Positions 17,951 through 27,115 of a stretch of 64,000 nt of DNA are shown piece by piece; positions within the stretch are counted from its first letter, which is position 1, and the number at the start of each line of letters is the position of its first letter. The notes under the pieces are model-generated. The model saw only the letters and a list, made by a program, of their open reading frames with translations. It ran no database searches and was not told the DNA's origin. Location: assembly GCF_002115825.1 (NCBI RefSeq), contig NZ_JFJZ01000004.1:186001-250000 (forward strand), in the 5' to 3' direction. A program made the position numbers and the translations under genes. The DNA is from Thalassospira sp. MCCC 1A01428 (lineage in GTDB: Bacteria > Pseudomonadota > Alphaproteobacteria > Rhodospirillales > Thalassospiraceae).

Positions 17951-19019
17951 ACAGGTGCGTTAACGCATGGCGGACGATTTTTTTCATCACGGTGGGCAAG
18001 GCAAAATCAGCCAGTCCGTCAATGCTGGTCCAGACACCATCGGGTTCAATCGCTGTGCTGTTGTCAAACCGGGTTGCGAGAATGGTGATATCAAGATGAA
18101 AATGGGTAAAAGTATGCCCGACTGTGCCGCTTAATTCGCGCCAGGTGGCGGTTAGCGGGGCCTGGTCGCGCATCAGGCTGTCGGGTGTGTCAATGGCGCG
18201 CCATTCGCTGCCGGGCACTTCATACAGACCGCCCAGCAAGCCGGTTTCGGGGCGGCGGCGGATAAGGATTTTGCCATCGTCGCGTTGAACCCAAAAGGCA
18301 TATCCAACCCGGGTGGGTTTGGCCGGTTTTTTGCGTTTTTTGGGAAGGTCCGGGGCAATGCCGGTTTTGCGCCCTTCACAAAATGCCTGCCACGGGCATA
18401 TGCCGCAGGCCGAGTTGCGCGGTGTGCAAATCGTTGCGCCAAGGTCCATTAACGCCTGGGCGTAATCACCGGGGCGGTCCGGCGGTGTCAGGGTGGCAGT
18501 TTTTTCCTTAATTTCAGGCTTAACGTCGGGAAGTGGTGTTTCCAGGGCAAATAACCGTGAAATTACCCGTTCAATATTGCCATCTACCGGGCTGGATGGC
18601 CGGTTAAAGGCAATGGCCGACACGGCCGCAGCCGTATAGGGGCCAATACCGGGCAGTTTTAACAGGCCTTCTTCGGTATCGGGGAAATGCCCCTGATATT
18701 CACTGGCAACCACCTTGGCGCATTTGTGCAAATTACGCGCCCGGGCGTAATATCCCAATCCTTGCCAGGCGTGTAAAACGTCATCAAGTTCGGCATTGGC
18801 AAGGTCGGTCACCGTTGGCCAGCGGGCCAGAAAGGCAGCAAAATACGGCCCCACTGTAATCACGGTGGTTTGCTGAAGCATGATTTCGGAAAGCCACACG
18901 TGATAGGGATTGGGCAAATCCCCCGGTTCCGAGCGCCACGGCAAGGTGCGATGATGGCGATCATACCAGTCAAGCATGGTGCGACGCAGTGTGGTGATGT
19001 CTTGGTCAGTGAAATGCAC
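17949..19019 (-). CDS. mutY: A/G-specific adenine DNA glycosylase
   Basis: Removes adenine mispaired with 8-oxoguanine. Core motifs: LPWRSEPGDLPNPYHVWLSEIMLQQTTV at the N-terminus, the helix-hairpin-helix LPGIGPYTAAAVSAIAF with the catalytic Asp in SSPVDGNIERV, and the 4Fe-4S cluster cysteines in ICTPRNSACGICPWQAFC. The C-terminal third is the NUDIX-like 8-oxoG-reading domain, with VGYAFWVQRDDGKILIRRRP and HTFTHFHLDI. I choose the GTG at 19019 (356 residues, GGAAAC upstream); the longer frame to 19142 adds an unsupported hydrophobic stretch and would overlap the divergent gene region. It heads away from the DciA-like gene. Confidence 0.94.
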   Translation of the reverse strand: MHFTDQDITTLRRTMLDWYDRHHRTLPWRSEPGDLPNPYHVWLSEIMLQQTTVITVGPYFAAFLARWPTVTDLANAELDDVLHAWQGLGYYARARNLHKCAKVVASEYQGHFPDTEEGLLKLPGIGPYTAAAVSAIAFNRPSSPVDGNIERVISRLFALETPLPDVKPEIKEKTATLTPPDRPGDYAQALMDLGATICTPRNSACGICPWQAFCEGRKTGIAPDLPKKRKKPAKPTRVGYAFWVQRDDGKILIRRRPETGLLGGLYEVPGSEWRAIDTPDSLMRDQAPLTATWRELSGTVGHTFTHFHLDITILATRFDNSTAIEPDGVWTSIDGLADFALPTVMKKIVRHALTHL

Positions 19020-19095
19020 GGCGTTTCCGTGATATGTTATGCAAATTGGTGAAAGCGGCGATAAAGTTGCTGCGAACCCTACGGAAGAAGCCGCG

Positions 19096-19695
19096 ATGAG
19101 CAAGAGAAAAGATAGCAGTAATACGTTTGGCGCATCTGGCACGGATCAGGGGGGCACGCGTGTGGGGGCAAAAAACGCGGTTAAGAAACGCCAGAACATT
19201 ACGCCGATGGGGTATAAGGACCGGCGCGCCGGATTGCGCAATGTGGCACCTATTTTATCAAACCTGACCCGCCCACTGGTGCGCAAACGCGGCTTTTTTC
19301 AGGCCGAAATTCTTTTGCACTGGGGCGAAATTGTTGGCCCGGCACTGGAAGATTGTACGATTCCGGTACGCTATAGCCCGCCGCGGGGTGAAAATGCTGG
19401 CGGTGGCACCCTGATGGTGCGGGTATCGGGGCCAATGGCGCTGGAATTGCAGCACCGGATGCCGCAAATCATTGACCGCGTGAATACCTATTTTGGCTAT
19501 CGGGCGGTGGAACGCATTAAAATGATGCAGGGCGATATTTCCCGGCCCGAAGCCCGGGTACGTCGCCCGGTTAACGTGCCCGAAGGCCCCATTCGCCAGG
19601 ATAGCGAAAAAGTGATCAATGAAATCGAAGACCCGGCCCTGCGGGAAGTGCTATTGCGTTTGGGTCGTCATGTTAGCGGGGCGGGAAAAAAATGA
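19096..19695 (+). CDS. DUF721/DciA-like protein
   Basis: 199 residues from the ATG at 19096 (GGAAGAAG eight bases upstream); an earlier ATG at 19039 is possible but lies within the mutY promoter zone. After a basic, glycine-rich N-terminal tail, residues about 50-150 match the DUF721 domain (WGEIVGPALEDCTIP... and LMVRVSGPMALELQHRMPQIIDRVN). DUF721 proteins include DciA, the loader or operator of the replicative helicase DnaB in bacteria without DnaC/DnaI, so this may be the DciA of this organism. The short C-terminal extension ends ALREVLLRLGRHVSG. Conserved position between mutY and a DsbA-like gene is typical for alphaproteobacteria. Confidence 0.8.
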   Translation: MSKRKDSSNTFGASGTDQGGTRVGAKNAVKKRQNITPMGYKDRRAGLRNVAPILSNLTRPLVRKRGFFQAEILLHWGEIVGPALEDCTIPVRYSPPRGENAGGGTLMVRVSGPMALELQHRMPQIIDRVNTYFGYRAVERIKMMQGDISRPEARVRRPVNVPEGPIRQDSEKVINEIEDPALREVLLRLGRHVSGAGKK

Positions 19696-19931
19696 CCAGA
19701 GACGCAATGTTGCGGCCTTTGGGTTGAATTTCCGCGCTGCTGATATGTGTGCGATGTGCATCGGGTGTCAGCTTTTGTCGAATCATTTTCCTGCAAAAGT
19801 TTAACACGGATTTGCCCCATTTGCGGGTGATGTTTGCGACTCGTTGGTTCAACAGCAACTTTGGGGGCTGTGTTGACTTAACGCCCGCAACCGGCTTGTA
19901 ATCGCAAAAGTTTGTTTTAACGGAGGTTTCC

Positions 19932-20528
19932 TTGCTTAAGCCGTTTAAATACCTTGTTGCAGTGGTTGGTGTTTCTCTGGCGGCACTGACTGCCCAGGGG
20001 GCACATGCCACCGAATACAAAGAACATGTAATGGGTGCAGAAGACGCGCCGGTGACGATTGTTGAATATGCATCCTTCACCTGCCCGCACTGCGCACGAT
20101 TTGCCAACGAGGTATTTCCCGAGGTCAAAAAAGAATTGATCGATACCGGCAAAGTAAAATGGATCTATCGTGATTACCCGTTGGACGGGGTTGCGGTACG
20201 GGCCTCTGCCGTGGCGCAATGCTCGGGCGATGACCGTTATTTTGGCGTGCTGGAATTGCTGTTTAAATCGCAGCTGACCTGGGCGCGTAGTAACGATCCG
20301 ATAGAAGGCATCAAGCAGGTCGCACGGTTTGCCGGTATGGATGGTGAAACGGTTGACAAATGTCTGGCCGACGAAGAACTGATTAACGGTATTGTCGGGT
20401 CGCGCCTGGAAGCGGAACAGAAATACAACGTTAACGCAACGCCGACTTTCCTGATTGATGGTAAAACCTATTCCGGTGAAAAGGATTTGAAATTCTTTGC
20501 CGACAAGGTTGATGATCTGACCAACTAA
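19932..20528 (+). CDS. DsbA-family periplasmic thiol-disulfide oxidoreductase
   Basis: 198 residues starting at TTG (19932), supported by CGGAGG five bases upstream. A signal peptide of about 26 residues ends with AQGAHA. The thioredoxin active site is FTCPHCARF (CPHC at residues 51-54), the same dipeptide as in E. coli DsbA, and the cis-proline loop is NATPTFLIDG. It should oxidise or isomerise disulfides in the periplasm; a DsbB gene at the end of the window could be its partner, though that is inference. It lies between the DciA-like gene and smc, a conserved order. Confidence 0.9.
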   Translation: MLKPFKYLVAVVGVSLAALTAQGAHATEYKEHVMGAEDAPVTIVEYASFTCPHCARFANEVFPEVKKELIDTGKVKWIYRDYPLDGVAVRASAVAQCSGDDRYFGVLELLFKSQLTWARSNDPIEGIKQVARFAGMDGETVDKCLADEELINGIVGSRLEAEQKYNVNATPTFLIDGKTYSGEKDLKFFADKVDDLTN

Positions 20529-20537
20529 AACCAGGTG

Positions 20538-20699
20538 GCATTGATTGAAGCCAATCAATGCGGTATCTGGCCGGTCATCGTTATATATGTTGCGCGGCGT
20601 TGTCGTGCCTGGTCAGTTCGCCATAAGGTCGCCTTATGGCGAACTGTGATAAAAGATTGAAACATGATTTACCGGCGCGTTATGGAATGCGCCGGTAAA
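20538..20699. other. three perfect stem-loops between the DsbA-like gene and smc
   Basis: Hairpin 1: GCATTGATTG / CAATCAATGC (20538-20547 with 20552-20561). Hairpin 2: 15-bp CAGTTCGCCATAAGG / CCTTATGGCGAACTG (20614-20628 with 20632-20646). Hairpin 3: TTTACCGGCGC / GCGCCGGTAAA (20668-20678 with 20689-20699). None has a real T-tract, so they are not ordinary terminators. They may shape the smc leader or be processing sites. Confidence 0.7.
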
Positions 20700-20731
20700 A
20701 CACACGGGCCTGTATCGGCCAGGGGAACTGA

Positions 20732-23700
20732 TTGGTCCAATTCAAGTCGCTACGACTGACGGGGTTTAAATCCTTCGTCGATTCAACCGAATTGCTGGTT
20801 GAAGACGGGCTGACAGGTGTTGTCGGCCCGAATGGTTGTGGCAAATCCAATCTGGTTGAAGCCCTGCGCTGGGTGATGGGCGAAACATCGGCCAAGCAAA
20901 TGCGCGGCTCGGATATGTCCGACGTTATTTTTGGCGGTACATCCACCCGCCCGGCGCGCAATGTGGCCGAAGTGGCGGTGGTGCTTGATAACGCTGAACG
21001 CCGTGCGCCTGCGATGTTTAATGATCATGAAGAACTTGAAGTCGTGCGCCGTATCGAACGGGGTGGAGGCTCTAACTACAAGGTTAATGGCAAGGATGTG
21101 CGTGCGCGCGATGTGCAGTTGCTGTTTGCCGATGCGGCAACCGGCGCGCGGTCCAATGCTATGGTGTCGCAGGGTAAAATTGGTGCGCTGATCGGGGCCA
21201 AACCATCGCAGCGCCGCCTGGTGCTGGAAGAAGCCGCCGGGATTACCGGCCTGCATTCGCGCCGTCACGAGGCCGAGTTACGCCTGAAAAGTGCCGATCA
21301 GAACCTTGAACGTCTTGAAGATGTTCTGGTTACCCTTGATAGCCAGATTTCATCGCTGCAAAAACAGGCACGGCAGGCCCAACGTTATCGCAAACTTAGC
21401 GAAAGTATTCGCCAGACCGAAGCCCTGTTGTTTCATATTCGCTGGCAGGAAGCGGCGAAACGCCAGCAGGATGCCCGCGAGTTGCTGGTGACCGGGGAAT
21501 CTGCCGTTCGCGATTTAACCGCCGAAGTTACCCGTGCGACCACCGGGCAAGCCCATATTGCCGCCAGTCTGCCCGATTTGCGCAAGCAGGAAGCCGAAGC
21601 CAGTGCTGCCTTGCAGCGCCTGATGATCGAGCGCGAAGGACTGGATAAGGACAAACAGCAAATTGAAACGCAGATGGCGCAATTGCGCGCCCGCGTTCAG
21701 CAAATTGACGCCGATTTATCGCGCGAGGCGGAACTGGCCAATGATGCCCAGGGGGCATTGGACAAGCTGAAACGTGAACGCGAGGATTTAAGCGAAGCCC
21801 AGGGCGGCGAGGATGACGAACTTGACGATGCCCGTGAACGTGCTGCTGAAAAAGCTTTGCGGGTCGAAGAACTTGAAACTGCAGTTGATGATTTGACCAC
21901 CCGGGCCGCCGCCGAGGATGCACGGTTAAAATCAGTTCAGCAGCGCCTGTCGGAACTGGGCGCGCGGCGTATTCGTTTGACGGATCGTTATGATGAAGCG
22001 GTCGCGAAACTTGATGATATTCGGGTCGAGGCCGACTTTAGTGATGCCCTTGAAGATGCCGAAATGGCATTGGAAGAATGCGAGGAAACGGTTGAGCAGC
22101 GCAAAATGGCGATTGAAGACGCCGAAATGCGCCTGGCAGAGTTACATGACCGTGAAGATGCCGCCAAAATTGCCGAAAATGACGCCCGCGATGCCCAGCG
22201 TGATGTTGAGGCGCGTAAAACCCGCCTGATCGCGGAAATTGATGGTTTGGAAAGTCTGGTTAAAACCAGCGCGGATGATGAATATACCCCGATGATCGAA
22301 CAGATCACGGTGCAGGGCGGGTTGGAATTGGCGGTGGCAGCGGCCCTTGGTGAAGACCTTGATGCGCCTGATGCCATCGAATCCCCAACCCATTGGGCTG
22401 GGTTTGACCCCTTGCCCGATGACCCGGCTTTGCCTGATAATGTTCAGGCCCTGGCAAAATTTGTCCAGGCACCGGCATTGTTAAACCGGCGTTTATGGCA
22501 AATTGGCGTTGTTGAAGACGACTCCACGGGGAACTGGCTGTGCAAGGATTTGAAAACCGGGCAGCGGCTGGTATCGCGTGATGGTGCGTTGTGGCGGTGG
22601 GATGGCTATCGCATTTTGGCCGGGGCGGAACTGGCGGCGGCAGCCCGTCTGCGCCAGCGGAACCGGCTGGAAGAATTGCGCGCCGAACGCGATGAAATGA
22701 ACGATGTGGTCGAGGAAAGCATGGAACGGGCCGAAACGGCACGTGAAAATGTGGAACGCCTGAACGACCAGATTACCGAAGCCCGCAGTGCCGAACAGGA
22801 AGCCCACCGTGCGGCGCGTGAAGCCGACAGCCAGCTTGCGCGGGCGCGTGAAGAAATTGCCAACATCAAACGCGATGCCAGTGCCATTGAAGGGCGGTTG
22901 CAAAGCGCGGAAGAGGTGGTTAACCGCACCCGTCAGGATCTTGATGAACTGATCGCCGAGCAGGAAGAGCTTGCCGCAACCCCGCAGGAAAGCAGTGAAG
23001 GGCTGATTGAAATTAAGGCCGCGCTAAATGAAAAGCGCGCTGATCTTTCCGATGCGCGCGCCGATCAGATGGAAGCCAGAAGCCAGCTTGAGCGGATGCA
23101 GCGCGATATGTCGGGGCGGCGCAAGCGGCTGGAATTTGTGGAAAATGAAATTGCCACCTGGAACGAGCGGGCATCGGGCGCAGGTGACCGTGTAGCCCAA
23201 TTGCGCGAACGCCAGGAAGAAGCGCAAATGGAACTGGAAGAACTGGAGCTGCGGCCCGACGAGATCGAGGAACGCCGCGCTATTTTGACCGACCGTATTG
23301 CCTTTGCCGAGCAAACCCGAAAGGACAGTGCCGATGCCCTGGTAAATGCCGAAACCGCCCAGCGCGAGGCCGACCAGCATTTGAAAGATGCGGAACAAAA
23401 ACTGGCCGATGCCCGCGAAGGCCGGGTGCGGTGCGAGGCGTTGCTGGAGCAGGCCGAACAACACCGCCGCGATTTGATCGAACGTATTCGCGAAAGGGTG
23501 AATGCAACGCCTGACCAGTTGGCCGAGCTTGCCATGCTGGACCAGAACGAAGACCTGCCTGCTGAAAACGATATTGAAGCCCGGCTTGGCCGCCAGTCGC
23601 GTGAACGCGAAAACCTTGGCGCAGTTAATTTGCGCGCCGAGGTCGAGCTGGCCGAAATGGAAGAACAGAAAAATACCCTGGTCACCGAGCGCGACGATTT

Positions 23701-24265
23701 GCTGGCCGCCATCGACAAGTTACGCAATGGCATTAACCAGCTTAACCGGGAAGCCCGTCAGCGCCTTAACAAGGCGTTTGAGGAGGTCGACAAGCACTTC
23801 CAGCAATTGTTCGTCCGCTTGTTCGGCGGTGGGCACGCGCATTTGATGCTGACCGATGCCGATGATCCGTTAAATGCAGGCCTCGAAATCATGGCATCGC
23901 CGCCGGGTAAAAAGTTGCAGCATCTTTCATTGCTGTCAGGCGGGGAACAGGCCCTGACCGCAATGGCGTTGCTGTTTGCCGTGTTTATGACCAACCCGGC
24001 CCCTATTTGCGTGCTGGACGAAGTTGATGCCCCGCTTGATGATGCCAACGTAGACCGTTTTTGCCGGTTGCTTGAGGCAATTGGCCGTCATGCAAATACG
24101 CGATTCATGGTGATTACCCATCATCGTATGACGATGGCCCGGATGAATCGTTTATTTGGTGTGACGATGGCAGAGCGGGGTGTATCGTCGCTGGTATCGG
24201 TTGATTTGCGTCAGGCCGAAGTTTATTCGCAAAAAGAACAGCATGAGCTTGATTTAACCAGTTAG
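20732..24265 (+). CDS. smc: chromosome segregation protein SMC
   Basis: 1177-residue condensin subunit that organises and segregates the chromosome with ScpA/ScpB. The start is TTG with AGGGGA upstream, giving MVQFKSLRLTGFKSFVDST. The N-terminal ATPase half has Walker A VGPNGCGKSNLVEALRW near residue 31. Two long Glu/Ala/Arg-rich coiled coils (about 170-500 and 650-1010) flank a hinge at about 510-640. The C-terminal half has the signature LLSGGEQALTAMALLF near residue 1067 and Walker B CVLDEVDAPLDDANV near 1093. Length and domain order are standard. Confidence 0.97.
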   Translation: MVQFKSLRLTGFKSFVDSTELLVEDGLTGVVGPNGCGKSNLVEALRWVMGETSAKQMRGSDMSDVIFGGTSTRPARNVAEVAVVLDNAERRAPAMFNDHEELEVVRRIERGGGSNYKVNGKDVRARDVQLLFADAATGARSNAMVSQGKIGALIGAKPSQRRLVLEEAAGITGLHSRRHEAELRLKSADQNLERLEDVLVTLDSQISSLQKQARQAQRYRKLSESIRQTEALLFHIRWQEAAKRQQDARELLVTGESAVRDLTAEVTRATTGQAHIAASLPDLRKQEAEASAALQRLMIEREGLDKDKQQIETQMAQLRARVQQIDADLSREAELANDAQGALDKLKREREDLSEAQGGEDDELDDARERAAEKALRVEELETAVDDLTTRAAAEDARLKSVQQRLSELGARRIRLTDRYDEAVAKLDDIRVEADFSDALEDAEMALEECEETVEQRKMAIEDAEMRLAELHDREDAAKIAENDARDAQRDVEARKTRLIAEIDGLESLVKTSADDEYTPMIEQITVQGGLELAVAAALGEDLDAPDAIESPTHWAGFDPLPDDPALPDNVQALAKFVQAPALLNRRLWQIGVVEDDSTGNWLCKDLKTGQRLVSRDGALWRWDGYRILAGAELAAAARLRQRNRLEELRAERDEMNDVVEESMERAETARENVERLNDQITEARSAEQEAHRAAREADSQLARAREEIANIKRDASAIEGRLQSAEEVVNRTRQDLDELIAEQEELAATPQESSEGLIEIKAALNEKRADLSDARADQMEARSQLERMQRDMSGRRKRLEFVENEIATWNERASGAGDRVAQLRERQEEAQMELEELELRPDEIEERRAILTDRIAFAEQTRKDSADALVNAETAQREADQHLKDAEQKLADAREGRVRCEALLEQAEQHRRDLIERIRERVNATPDQLAELAMLDQNEDLPAENDIEARLGRQSRERENLGAVNLRAEVELAEMEEQKNTLVTERDDLLAAIDKLRNGINQLNREARQRLNKAFEEVDKHFQQLFVRLFGGGHAHLMLTDADDPLNAGLEIMASPPGKKLQHLSLLSGGEQALTAMALLFAVFMTNPAPICVLDEVDAPLDDANVDRFCRLLEAIGRHANTRFMVITHHRMTMARMNRLFGVTMAERGVSSLVSVDLRQAEVYSQKEQHELDLTS

Positions 24266-24477
24266 GGTGAACGGGGCCTGAAATACGCCAATTCATGTCC
24301 GCTAACCTAGGGAAACCGCCGGTTGCAAGGTGGCGAGGGTTGTTTCCGGGCATGGGTGTAGCAACAGTGATCCCGAACACACCTGAGAGGGTATTAGGGC
24401 TGTTTTTTGTTAAAAATTGTTATTTTTCAATTTGTTAAGTGGGGTTTTCCATGCTGCGAGCATCCGGGTTTTACGGC

Positions 24478-24506
24478 TTGACAGCCTATGGGGGGCTAAG
24501 TATGTT
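24478..24506 (+). promoter_or_regulatory. candidate sigma-70 promoter of the F0 ATP synthase operon
   Basis: Perfect TTGACA (24478-24483), 17-bp spacer, then TATGTT (24501-24506, 4 of 6). It lies about 55 bp before the start of the first gene of the operon. The rest of 24266-24560 (295 bp) holds no gene that I can support. Confidence 0.6.
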
Positions 24507-24560
24507 GCCCGCGCCTTTCCTTGTGTTGCCAGCAAGGCTGTTACAGCGGAGTTCGTTACG

Positions 24561-24917
24561 ATGAGCGAAGAAAAAGATCGCGCTTCGTTAGCCGAACTGG
24601 ATCGCAAATTAACGGCAGTTGCCGGGCGGCGTGAAGAAAAGCGAGGCCCGGTTTCGGGAGGCCGGAAAAGTTCATCGGCGGGCATGGCGCTCGGCATGCG
24701 GATATCAGCGGAAATGATCGCTGCTGTTGTTGTCGGGTTGCTGATTGGTTGGGGACTGGACCGGTTTTTTAATACGATGCCTTTGTTGCTTGTCCTTTTT
24801 GTCATTCTTGGGGCAGGTGCCGGGGGACTTAACGCCTATCGCGCAGCCAAAGGCTATGATAGTGCCATTGGACTTGGGCGCGCGATGGGGAAGCCCAAGC
24901 AGGGGGACAAGGAATAA
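24561..24917 (+). CDS. atpI: AtpZ/AtpI-family protein (ATP synthase subunit I)
   Basis: 118 residues. I use the ATG at 24561 (MSEEKDRASLAELDRKL), because the longer frame runs through the promoter. The first 50 residues are polar and charged; two membrane helices follow (about 55-75 and 80-100), with the family motif VVVGLLIGWGLDRFF and a glycine-rich GAGAGGLNAYRAA. Proteins of this type assist assembly of the c-ring or Mg/Ca handling in ATP synthase operons. It is the first gene of the F0 operon. Confidence 0.88.
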   Translation: MSEEKDRASLAELDRKLTAVAGRREEKRGPVSGGRKSSSAGMALGMRISAEMIAAVVVGLLIGWGLDRFFNTMPLLLVLFVILGAGAGGLNAYRAAKGYDSAIGLGRAMGKPKQGDKE

Positions 24918-24950
24918 TCCTTGGCCTGACAAGATTGAGCGAGGATTACG

Positions 24951-25673
24951 GTGGCTGGACCGCTAGAGCAGTTTGAAATCAAGCCGTTGGCCGATCTTTC
25001 GGTAGGTGGCTTTGATGTTTCCTTCACCAATTCCGCCCTTTGGATGGTGATCGCAGCCGTTCTCGTAACGGGATTTATGACGATGAGCATGCGTCGTGGC
25101 GCACTGGTGCCAGGTCGCTGGCAGGGCGCTGCCGAGGTGATGTATGAATTCGTCGCCAACATGCTCAAAGATAATGTGGGAACCGCCGGGCGCAAGTATT
25201 TCCCGTTTGTTTTCACGCTGTTTATGTTTGTGCTGTTCGGGAACCTTCTAGGTATGATCCCGCACGGCTTTGCTTTCACGAGCCACATTATCGTGACTTT
25301 CGCGATGGCTCTGGTGATTTTTGTCGGTGTGACGATTATCGGCTTTGCGCGCCACGGAACGCATTATTTGCGTATGTTCTTTCCGGAAGGTGCCCCGATA
25401 GCGACTGCGATCATTTTGATCCCGATCGAAATCATTTCCTATTTCTCTCGTCCGTTCAGCCTGGCTATCCGACTGTTCGCAAATATGACGGTCGGCCATA
25501 TCATGTTGAAAGTGATTGGCGGATTCGTCGGACTTATCGGCATATTCGGCGTGCTTCCTTTTGCGATGCTGACGGGGATTACCGTTCTGGAGTTCGGCAT
25601 TGCCGCGCTTCAGGCCTATGTTTACACAATTCTCACCTGCATCTATCTCCATGATGCAATCCACATGCACTGA
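24951..25673 (+). CDS. atpB: F0F1 ATP synthase subunit a
   Basis: 240-residue membrane subunit that forms the proton half-channels against the c-ring. The GTG start follows GCGAGGATTACG. Typical segments are LFMFVLFGNLLGMIPHGFAFTSHI, and the helix with the essential Arg in SRPFSLAIRLFANMTVGH, followed by the C-terminal helix LEFGIAALQAYVYTILTCIYLHDAI. Complete and in the usual alphaproteobacterial order I-a-c-b'-b. Confidence 0.97.
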   Translation: MAGPLEQFEIKPLADLSVGGFDVSFTNSALWMVIAAVLVTGFMTMSMRRGALVPGRWQGAAEVMYEFVANMLKDNVGTAGRKYFPFVFTLFMFVLFGNLLGMIPHGFAFTSHIIVTFAMALVIFVGVTIIGFARHGTHYLRMFFPEGAPIATAIILIPIEIISYFSRPFSLAIRLFANMTVGHIMLKVIGGFVGLIGIFGVLPFAMLTGITVLEFGIAALQAYVYTILTCIYLHDAIHMH

Positions 25674-25734
25674 TGTGCTGTGGACTGGTGTGATCTTTTC
25701 TTATTGCCTTTAAGAAATTCGAAAGGGTGAAGTT

Positions 25735-25959
25735 ATGGAACTCGATGCTGCAAAGATGATCGGTGCTGGCCTGGCTGCTATTGGTATGATTGGTGCCGGT
25801 ATCGGGGTGGGTAACATTTGGTCGAGCCTGATCGCAACTGTTGGCCGTAACCCGGCTGCCAAAGCTGATGTTGAACTTTATGGCTGGATCGGCTTTGCCG
25901 TTACCGAAGCTATTGCATTGTTCGCACTCGTCGTTGCGCTGATCGTTCTGTTCGGCTAA
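25735..25959 (+). CDS. atpE: F0F1 ATP synthase subunit c
   Basis: 74-residue hairpin of two membrane helices, the proton-carrying rotor subunit. The first helix contains the glycine-rich GAGLAAIGMIGAGIGVG, the polar loop is RNPAAKADVE, and the second helix carries the proton-binding Glu in FAVTEAIALFAL. The Glu, rather than Asp, is usual outside gammaproteobacteria. Good ribosome site GAAAGGGTGAAGTT. Confidence 0.97.
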   Translation: MELDAAKMIGAGLAAIGMIGAGIGVGNIWSSLIATVGRNPAAKADVELYGWIGFAVTEAIALFALVVALIVLFG

Positions 25960-26034
25960 TCGGCGCCTTTTGCGCGAATACTCGGCCCGGCGAGGGTGAA
26001 CTCTCGCCGGCGTCGTTGAATTCGGGAGTAGGCT

Positions 26035-26520
26035 ATGCCGCAGTTTGATATTACGTCGTTCCCGTCCCAGATTTTCTGGCTGGTTGTCGTTTTCGCCATT
26101 CTCTATATTTTGATGTCGAAAATTGCCCTGCCAAAAGTTGGTGACGTTCTTGAACGCCGTCACAAGACTATTGAAGACAATCTTGGCAAGGCACGGGCGT
26201 TGAAAGACGAAACCGATGCCGCCATCGCACGGTATGAAGCAGCCCTGGCAGAAGCCCGGGATGCCGCCCATGCCGATATTCGCGAAGCATCGGAAAAGGC
26301 AACTGCACAGCAGGCTGCCGAGACCGAAGCAATGGCCAGGAAGCTGTCTGAAAAGACATCCGCCGCCGAAAAGCGGATTGCACAAGCCAAGACAACCGCG
26401 TTGAGCGGTGTGTCTGAAGCCGCGGCTGATATTGCCCGCGAAGCAACTGCAAAGCTGATCGGTGTCAAGGTTCAGACCAAAACCGCTGAAAATGCGGTTG
26501 CGGCAGTGATTGGGGAATAA
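26035..26520 (+). CDS. F0F1 ATP synthase subunit b'
   Basis: 161 residues with one N-terminal membrane helix (QIFWLVVVFAILYILMSKIALPKVG) followed by a long charged helix rich in Ala, Glu and Lys. This is the b' form; alphaproteobacteria and phototrophs carry paired, diverged b and b' stator subunits. It is encoded between the c and b subunits, five bases before the next start codon. Confidence 0.92.
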   Translation: MPQFDITSFPSQIFWLVVVFAILYILMSKIALPKVGDVLERRHKTIEDNLGKARALKDETDAAIARYEAALAEARDAAHADIREASEKATAQQAAETEAMARKLSEKTSAAEKRIAQAKTTALSGVSEAAADIAREATAKLIGVKVQTKTAENAVAAVIGE

Positions 26521-26525
26521 ACGCC

Positions 26526-27029
26526 ATGGAAGCAGAACACGGTAGTTTCTTCACCAATCCGGAAACCTGGGTTACCTTTGCGTTCCTGTTTGTTGTCATT
26601 TTTGGCGGCTACAAGGTTGTAAAGGCGATCTCGGCAGCGCTTGATAAACGCGCTGGCAAGATTTCCAACGAACTTGACGAAGCGCAGCGCCTGCGTGAAG
26701 AAGCTCAGGAGCTTCTGGCCAAATATCAGGCCAAGCAGCGCGAAGCCCTTAAAGAGGCCGACGAAATCCGCGCCCATGCCAAGTCCGAAGCGGACCGCAT
26801 GCTGGTTAATGCCAAGGCCGAACTTGAAGCGTCGCTCAAGCGCCGTGAACAGCAAGCCATGGACCGGATCAGCAACCTGGAAGCCCAGGCTGTGGCAGAA
26901 GTTCGTGCCCATGTGGCCGAAATCGCCACGCAGGCGACCCTCGCGATGGTGACAAAAAATGTTACCGGCGCAAAGGCTGATGAACTGGTTGATAGTGCGA
27001 TTTCTGAAATCAAAGGCCGCCTGAATTAA
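26526..27029 (+). CDS. atpF: F0F1 ATP synthase subunit b
   Basis: 167 residues with an N-terminal membrane helix (WVTFAFLFVVIFGGYKVVKAI) and a long dimerising helix (DEAQRLREEAQELLAKYQAKQREAL). Together with b' it forms the peripheral stalk that connects subunit a to F1. It is the last gene of the F0 operon and is followed by an intrinsic terminator; F1 genes are not in this window. Confidence 0.95.
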   Translation: MEAEHGSFFTNPETWVTFAFLFVVIFGGYKVVKAISAALDKRAGKISNELDEAQRLREEAQELLAKYQAKQREALKEADEIRAHAKSEADRMLVNAKAELEASLKRREQQAMDRISNLEAQAVAEVRAHVAEIATQATLAMVTKNVTGAKADELVDSAISEIKGRLN

Positions 27030-27054
27030 TTCAGGTCCGCATTTCAAAAGTTAA

Positions 27055-27086
27055 AACCCCCTTGGTTCGTGCCTTGGGGGTTTTTT
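27055..27086 (+). terminator. intrinsic terminator of the F0 operon
   Basis: Stem AACCCCC-TT-GG / CC-TT-GGGGGTT (27055-27065 with 27072-27082), containing a small TT/TT internal loop, and a run of six T. Confidence 0.8.
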
Positions 27087-27115
27087 CGTTCACGGGTTCG
27101 GCTTTACCATCGCGG

